This document shows, piece after piece, positions 57,851 through 64,000 of a stretch of 64,000 nucleotides of DNA; the stretch's first letter is position 1; each line of letters opens with the position of its first letter. Location of the stretch: positions 1,822,001-1,886,000 of the forward strand of contig NW_018343969.1 of NCBI RefSeq assembly GCF_002099425.1, written 5' to 3'. Both the position numbers and the translations under genes were made by a program. Origin of the DNA: Phascolarctos cinereus (lineage: Eukaryota > Chordata > Mammalia > Diprotodontia > Phascolarctidae). The notes under the pieces were generated by a model. It ran no database searches. It worked only from the letters and a program-made list of their open reading frames with translations, and was not told where the DNA came from.

Positions 57851-59279
57851 TATCTGCTATTACTTTTTTACCTTGGGAACAATGCTCATTGTTGTGGTTT
57901 TAATATTTATTTTCTCCTCTTGAAACTCAAATTCTAGACTTGAGATATTTTAAAGAATCTCACATATGACAATTTTGAAAATTCCTAAGTTAATGTCACT
58001 TCTACTTTCTGGTTATTTGGGAAGCATTTCTTCCTGCCATGATTTTCACTTAAAAATTAAATTTTATTGATATCTTTTTTTTTTCCACTATAGTTTCTCT
58101 AAGACTCCTTTCCTGTTACCAGGGAGGCATCCTGTATTACAAATAATACTTAGAAGGAAAAAAAAATCCTTTCCTCATTCTATTTGTTTTGTTAGATTTT
58201 TTTTTTCATTTAGAGAGGGAGGAGTGGCTATCAGAGTGTGGCTCAAAGGAAGGCTATAAGTATCTGAAATGACGGATTCTTCTTAAAGAAGATTTGAATC
58301 TTGGAAGGCCCCAAGGTACTCGCACTTGTAGAGTACAGAAGAGGGGCTGGATGAAAAATGAAGCTCTCTGGTCTCTTGCCAGGTCCACCTTGCAGCTCAC
58401 ACAGGGCTGGCATTTGTCTACACTAATAACGAGAAAGTACAATACTAATGGGCTTTAGGACAGGTTTTTATCCATAACTTGTCCTAAAAAGTATTTCATT
58501 CCCTCATTCTCCTCATTATATATCTTCTCTTTCTATCTATTCTAAACTTCCATTCTTTGATTAATGGCCTTTGCATGTATCCCTTATTTATTTTCTGTAT
58601 CTCTCATCAAATTAAATTATCTAAGTTACCTGTTTTAGTTTTCTTTTATGACTTTGTAGATTTTTATAACTCCCCACCCCTCATTTTCCTGTTGTGTCTC
58701 ACGCTTAGAAATATAGATTCCTAAAAGAGGAGGTAGGGGTATTTCTCTATGGTAGAAATGTTCCTGTGTCCATGATTGTTCAGTGCATTACTATCTTTTG
58801 TTTTACCCATAATACATTTTTCCTGTTTGTCATGAAATGTCCTTTATGGTCCATGTCTTCTCACTCTTCTGCATATTATTTATCCTCCAAGAACTCTGAT
58901 TCCCCTTCTCCTGATGCTGTCTATGGAGGCACAACGCTCTCTCAAGCCTCTATAAAAACCAAATCATTGCAGATTATGCCCATTGTAAAGTCCCCATCTG
59001 CTTACAGAAAGACTCCCTCCCATAACTGAATTTCTTTTCTCTTTTTTCCCAATGTCTCCCTTTGCTACCTCACCCATTTTTCTATAGGCCCTCCATCTTC
59101 ATCCAGGGAATAGGAGTAACTCAAGCATGATGATTATGAATACAGTCTGCTAGAGGACATTGGAGGGGACGTGATCATTGGCCTTGGCAAGGAGATGAAC
59201 TACCATTTCCTTAGAGACTGGAGTAAAGGAGGAGGGGTTGGGGAATTATGTCAAGGTGTTTTAAGATGTAGAGCAGGGG
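57851..59279. other. Intron, nothing recognised
   Basis: C/T-rich pieces at 58490-59090 may be decayed LINE sequence. No exon-like stretch seen. Confidence 0.4.
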
Positions 59280-60290
59280 AAGAGAGGGAGATCAAGTTGA
59301 ATGACATGTTTTTTCCAGTGAAGTATGGGGAAAGGTCTCTCTGACAGAAGGGAAGGGACTGTTGTTGAAAGTTTGAGAAGAGAAGAGAATATTAGGAGTA
59401 ACCTTCTTGGAGAATGCAATAGATAGTCAAATAGGAAATTGTGAAAAAGATTTTCTCGTGAAGGTCCAGTTGAGATTAGGTAATCTAAATTTGTTAGATG
59501 ACTTCTATAAGTTGGGTTATGTAGCTTCCTCCAGTACTATTTAGCCATTCGGTAGTACAAGAATAGAACCAGAGAGAGTAGATGGTGGGAATGATGCAAG
59601 GTTGGAGTTTGGCGAGGCATGAGCAACAATAGTTACAAGGAGGCAAGTGATTCAATAGTACAGAATGATTTAAAGTTGAAAAAGTAACACTAGGCTCAAG
59701 ATTGGTAAAGGACGAGCGTGAAATGAGCAGTGACAATGGCCTGGAATAGTATTGAGAAGTAGAGAGGTTAGAGATTATGGTTGGAATAAATAACAGATTT
59801 CAAAGGAATAACACAGGGAAAGATAGATTGGTAGAAAGTTTTGGCTTTTAGAGGAATTTCTTAATTTTTTATCATGTAATGGGAACAGCTGTCAGAAATA
59901 GGGAACACAAGGGTGTCACTGTCTCTGTGTGTGGTTAAGTTGGAATAAAGGTTTATAGGTCATGAGAGCTGAAGAGATTGATATACTGAGAGGCTAAACT
60001 GTTTAACAAAACATCGGTATGTACTTTGAAATCCCCTAGTATAAGTGGATTGAAAAGCAAGATTATTAGCCAGGTATTAAAAACCATAGGAAGTGTGAAG
60101 AATGTCCAAGGAACAAATAGATAACTTCCAGGAGAATTTGAATGGGGTCATATACTTATCCAGCCAAACTCAAAAGAGGAGTGGATATTAAGTCATAGTA
60201 GCAGAGCGAAAGTCTGAATGACTGAAGAGCAAGAAATAAGCTTATTCTTCCTCTTGGACCAGTGTGTCAGAGTAATGTCCTTTTTAGCTT
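59280..60290 (-). mobile_element. L2/CR1-clade LINE, endonuclease part, reverse
   Basis: On the minus strand about 60010-60055 reads PLILGDFKVHTD, the LILGDFNxHxD catalytic block of L2 APE-type endonuclease with one change (K for N). The remainder down to 59280 is the purine-rich complement expected for the following ORF2 part. Inactive. Confidence 0.65.
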
Positions 60291-61203
60291 GAACATTGTG
60301 TGATTCTGTAAAACATCTGATTGACTGAAAATTCATTTAGTGTTTGGGCATTAAATAATTATTATATAAATAGAAGGAAAATTGCTTATGATATTTTTTG
60401 AAGTTTATTTGATATTATTTGAAGTTTAAAGTTATTAAAATATAGGAAATTTAAGTATGCATGATGTCATGATAATTGCACACTTACAGTAATTTGGTTC
60501 TCAAATAAGTCTTTAAATGATCCTGGACGTGTTGATGAGACAAGACTAGTTAGGAGACAGCAAAAAGTACAGTAGTACTGTTGATTGACCACTTCCAACT
60601 TATCTTGTTTTTGCCTACGGACCTAAATAATGATTTTCCCCTAATTATATTAACTCTGATCTCCTAGTTCTTGGCCTTGATTTCTTGAGTTTGTACTATG
60701 TGAATCATAACTCTTGGTCTTTGTGTTTTTGATTCAAGTCTTCTAGGTTGACTTTAATTCCTTAATCCTTCCTTCTTATCATTTTAGCTTTGGAATTATT
60801 GGGCACAGTACAAACTTCAGTTTTAATCAACCTAGCCATAGTGATTTAGCAGAAAGTAATTAATTCCTTCCCTTGATAATTTTCTTGTTATATTACCAAC
60901 CAATAACTTGTTTCCACATCAGAATTAAAACTATCCAGCACAATGTCATATTTACCAAAACTACTCAGGAGAACAGCCAAATTTTTTTTCCTGTAGGCAA
61001 AAAATTAAGTATTTAAACTTGGAAATGTCTTATTTTAACTATGGTAACAATAATAGTCAAAGCCCCATTTTATTAAAAAAAGAAAGCTGACATACATGAA
61101 TGGAATGCTTAGCAGCTATCCCCAGCAGAGAAAAACTTCAAGACATGCTATATTTACAAGGCATCTTGTTATTAATGTTTAATAAATGTTTCCTTATTTT
61201 CAG
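60291..61203. other. End of the 24-kb intron, nothing recognised
   Basis: Unique-looking AT-rich sequence ending in the acceptor TTTCCTTATTTTCAG at 61203. Confidence 0.5.
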
Positions 61204-61334
61204 GTTACTACATCTATATTAATGAGAATTTCACATTATTGGAGCCCTGATAATTGGATTTCTGCAGTGATAACTATAACAGGTGTCCTTTTTTTGATGT
61301 GTGTCTATGCTGTTGCATGGTGTCTCTTCAAAGA
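61204..61334 (+). CDS. CDHR4-like cadherin, transmembrane exon
   Basis: Seen: 131 bp open between acceptor TTTCCTTATTTTCAG and donor GTAAGA, phase 0 in (matching the exon ending at 37222), phase 2 out. Translation: VTTSILMRISHYWSPDNW, then the hydrophobic run ISAVITITGVLFLMCVYAVA and WCLFK. The run is about 22 residues, followed by a basic residue, so type I membrane topology with the cadherin part outside. Known: CDHR4, from memory, has FWQPQPWFVVVLTATGALLL here, sharing the aromatic-W/S-P-x-x-W and T-x-TG pattern. Joining the two exons gives a stalk of the same length as in CDHR4, which argues that no exon is missing in the 24-kb intron. Confidence 0.85.
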
Positions 61335-62574
61335 GTAAGATTTGAATTATTACTTCTTTTTAAACATTTTAATTTCCAGTAAAAGCAATCAAGATTGGCT
61401 GAAAGAGGGTGTCTAAGCTAAGGACCAAAGAAATTATCAAATATTTCAAGATTAAAAAAAAAAACCTTTGCCTGAAATATAGTTAACTAAAGAACGTTGT
61501 GGCCAGCACATTTACGTCTAAGTAGACAGACTCTCTCATTTTCCACATTACTTTGTTAATAGAGACTTGGGCTGATATGTTAAGAAAATTATGTTTGCTT
61601 AGTTCTCAGAAGGAGGTATAGAGCAAAATAGCTGTATTACAGCAGTGAGGCATTTTCCCTTGAAAACTTTACCTGATTATTCCAAGAACCATTCATTTCG
61701 CCTATTACCTGTAGCTTCCTACAAATGTGTGTCAGATTCATTGGAAATATTACCAGGAAATAAGGAATGAGATTTTCTTATGTAAATGATTTATTAAAAT
61801 AGGGACTTTGTGGTAGTGGTACCTCTAACTCATATATAGCAAAGACATATTCATTCATTAGTCCTAAATTATTATAATTAACAGAAAAGGTAGATTTTCA
61901 AATGAGATAAGGGAATTTGAGTAGGATAAATTTATTCACAAAGTAAAATACAAGTAATCTGATTACTAGAGTAGTAATTTTTTTAAAAAACAGGATTATG
62001 ATATTAGACAATCAGGAATATGCTGTATATCTTGTGTAGCTGTATTTCAGTGAGACATTTTGCAAAAGTTCTCATGATACCCCTGTGGACAAAACAAAAG
62101 CCAGTATAATCAGATACATTCAGAATTGGTTAGATGACTGGATATGACCCACAGAGAGTTGATTGATGGATCAATGTAAACCTAAAGAGAAATATACAGT
62201 GCTTTGCTGTAGGGTTTGACAGTTCGCTCTATCTTCAGTATCTTTATCAATTTGACAGTTAAATACTTAGCAAATTGTAGATGATATGGAACTAGAAGGG
62301 ATAGTTAAAAATTTTATGTACACAATTAAAATCCAAAAAGATCAATAGGCTAAAATAATGAGTAAAATCTATTAATGTCTCTTATATACATATAATCAGA
62401 ATAAATGGAAATCTACACTTAAGTTAAAAAATCTACAGGATACATAAAGCATAGGAGAGAGCTCACTAGATAGCCATTCAAGTGAAAAAGAGATTTTTTT
62501 CGTTTCTTTTAATAATTTGAATCAGTATTTCATAACACTATCTTGTCTTTGGTCTGACCATTCCTTCTAATTAT
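61335..62574. other. Intron, nothing recognised
   Basis: No named repeat; no exon-like stretch. Confidence 0.5.
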
Positions 62575-63310
62575 CCTTGACTGGAATCTCATCTTTGTCC
62601 CTCTATTACTTATATTCTGCTGGACATGTCTACTGGAATGTGTCATAGGCAACTCAAATTCAGTTAAGTCACAAACCAAAACCATTATTTCCCCCCTCTA
62701 AACCCATCCTTCTTAAATTTCTTATTTCTTTCAAATGCATGAACATTTTTCTAATCAACCAGATCTGCAAGTTTAGATTCAAAATTGACTTTTTATTCTC
62801 TCTCAGCCACCCTTTATCCAACAAGCTGCCAAAGAGTCTTCATTTTACCTTTCTTGCATCCATTCCTTCTTTCTTCTCACATAACCACTATCCTACATCA
62901 CTCTCACCTGAACTGTTGAGACAATCTCCTAATGTTTCTCCCTGCTTCAGTTCTTGTCCCTTTCTAATCCATCTGCCAAATCTAGTCATGCCACACATAC
63001 CCCACCTCAAAAACCTTTGATAGCATCTACAACCTGACTCTTACCAGTTCAGTTGTTTTTCAGTCATGTCCGACTCTTCATTACCCTATTCGGGGTTTTC
63101 TTAACAAAGATTTTGGAGTGGTTTGCTATTGCCCCTCTCCAGCTCATTTTACAGATGAGGAAACTGGGGCAAACTGGGTTAAGTGACTTGCCCACGATCA
63201 CACAGCTAGTGTATGAGGTCAGATTTGAACTCAGGTCTTCCTTACTCCAGGCTTGCTATATTGACTCTGCCACCTGTCTGCCCCTGGCTCTTGCCTACCT
63301 GCTTGAAAAG
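62575..63310 (+). mobile_element. L2/CR1-clade LINE, post-YADD part
   Basis: CATAGGCAACTCAAATTCAG, ATCCAACAAGCTGCCAAAGA, TCACCTGAACTGTTGAGACA and AGTCATGCCACACATACCCC follow the L2 order. Interrupted by the SINE at 63047-63285 and resuming at CTGGCTCTTGCCTACCTGC. Confidence 0.8.
63047..63285 (-). mobile_element. Marsupial SINE, reverse, nested in L2
   Basis: TTTTTCAGTCATGTCCGACT, GGTTTTCTTAACAAAGATTT, AAGTGACTTGCCCACGATCA and CTGTCTGCCCC. Flanks CTGACTCTTACC (left) and CTGGCTCTTGCC (right) fit a 12-bp target duplication with two changes. Confidence 0.92.
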
Positions 63311-63311
63311 A

Positions 63312-63470
63312 GGATAATGAGAAATGAGAAGGAACATTAGGTTTTGAAGGGCTTTAAATAACCAGCTCAGGAGTTTGTGTTTCATCCCGCAGGCAATAAG
63401 GAGCCAAGAAGATTCTCAAAGAGAATAATATAGTAGACTTGAATTTTGGAAAGTTATTTCATTAATTTTG
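63312..63470 (-). mobile_element. L2 fragment, reverse
   Basis: GGTTTTGAAGGGCTTTAAAT, GGAGTTTGTGTTTCATCCCG and GGCAATAAGGAGCCAAGAAG are the reverse L2 order. It meets the forward L2 copy to its left head to head. Confidence 0.75.
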
Positions 63471-63624
63471 TAGACAATGGTTTGGAGAGGAGTGAGTTTC
63501 TATAGACACAATGTGACTTGTGTGCCTATTGATTAGCAAATATTTCATTACTATTAATATTAACCACTTATATCTTGGGTGCCTGTATCTCTCATGTTAA
63601 CATATATCATTTCCTTAACATTAG

Positions 63625-63717
63625 TGCTCCACGCTGTTCAAGATTCTTTCCCAGTTGTGACCAGCATCAAATGAGCCAGCCAAGTGTTACGGCTAAGGAA
63701 ATCATCCAGATGCCAAG
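63625..63717 (+). CDS. CDHR4-like cadherin, first cytoplasmic exon
   Basis: Seen: 93 bp open between acceptor TCCTTAACATTAG and donor GTAGAA. The first base completes the split codon from 61334 (GA plus T, Asp); the exon ends in phase 2. Translation from the Asp: DAPRCSRFFPSCDQHQ, then MSQPSVTAKEIIQMPR. The membrane-proximal Cys could be palmitoylated, but this is inference. The tail continues beyond the window; I see no stop codon or poly-A signal for this gene. CDHR4 tails are poorly conserved, so the family call rests on the preceding exons and on phase agreement. The donor is weaker than the others. Confidence 0.72.
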
Positions 63718-64000
63718 GTAGAAGAAAAGTTCATATTTATTTGATAATCTCAACTATCTTTAGGCTTTTAACAATTATTTCAATACATTTTAAAGATGAC
63801 ATGGTTAAAATTCCTTCTTTCATTATTAGGTATGTATTATTTTTAATTAAAAAGATCAAATTCAATTTTATAACTTTTGAAAAAAATTGGCTTAATTTTA
63901 GGACTAATTTTTTCCTGCTTAGCAACTATAACATAAATGTTTGCACAGGTCATATCTCATTTACCTGTGAGCATTATTGTAGGTTCTGACCCCTAAAGCT

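Noticed and set aside
1-64000. CRISPR arrays, operons, riboswitches, bacterial promoters
   Set aside because: The window is vertebrate nuclear DNA; the direct repeats are microsatellites and SINEs.

Overview
This is a gene-poor, AT-rich stretch of vertebrate nuclear DNA that looks marsupial. The evidence is its repeat content. There are many copies of the SINE beginning GGGCAGCTAGGTGG, both in the long form whose 3' part matches remembered marsupial MAR1/SINE1 and in a short form ending in CTCACC plus poly-A that resembles WSINE1. L2/CR1-clade LINE fragments are abundant, together with MIR/THER1-type CORE-SINEs, an RTE endonuclease remnant and marsupial-type L1 3' ends. If the WSINE1 assignment holds, the animal is an Australian marsupial (Australidelphia). 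The species cannot be told from the sequence alone.

The one real gene I can support runs on the + strand and continues past the right edge. Three exons at 36966-37222, 61204-61334 and 63625-63717 join in matching phases. With an exon at about 36631-36798 they encode the C-terminal part of a cadherin-related protein: the last cadherin repeat, a Thr-rich stalk, a single membrane helix and the start of a cytoplasmic tail. From memory the protein resembles CDHR4 more than CDHR3. The exon at 36631-36798 carries one extra A in an A-run, so it is a decaying gene, an assembly indel or a missed splice form. A further possible exon of the same gene lies at 27523-27767. The intron after 37222 is about 24 kb, whereas the one before 36966 is only 167 bp.

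The rest of the window is repeats and relics. On the - strand at about 41780-42525 there is a processed pseudogene of BLOC1S2. It carries a short insertion that matches, base for base over 30 bp, a sequence 1.3 kb away. A second possible pseudogene (coiled-coil-like, unidentified) lies at 30736-30924 on the - strand. L2 fragments occupy much of 3.8-6.2, 8.2-9.3, 12.3-16.9, 20.4-21.1, 28.3-28.9, 31.6-36.0, 45.5-46.6, 52.0-53.6, 57.3-60.3 and 62.6-63.5 kb. Two families of short terminal-inverted-repeat elements (hAT-like MITEs) are present, one nested in a SINE with an 8-bp target duplication. Microsatellites are frequent, including a pure CTT/GAA tract of about 27 units and a short interstitial telomere repeat.

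I found no CRISPR array, operon, tRNA, rRNA or intact transposon gene, and no retroviral element I could support. Most short open frames are chance frames or fall within L2 copies and microsatellites. All family assignments rest on recognition by eye; no alignment or database search was run, and repeat borders are approximate.
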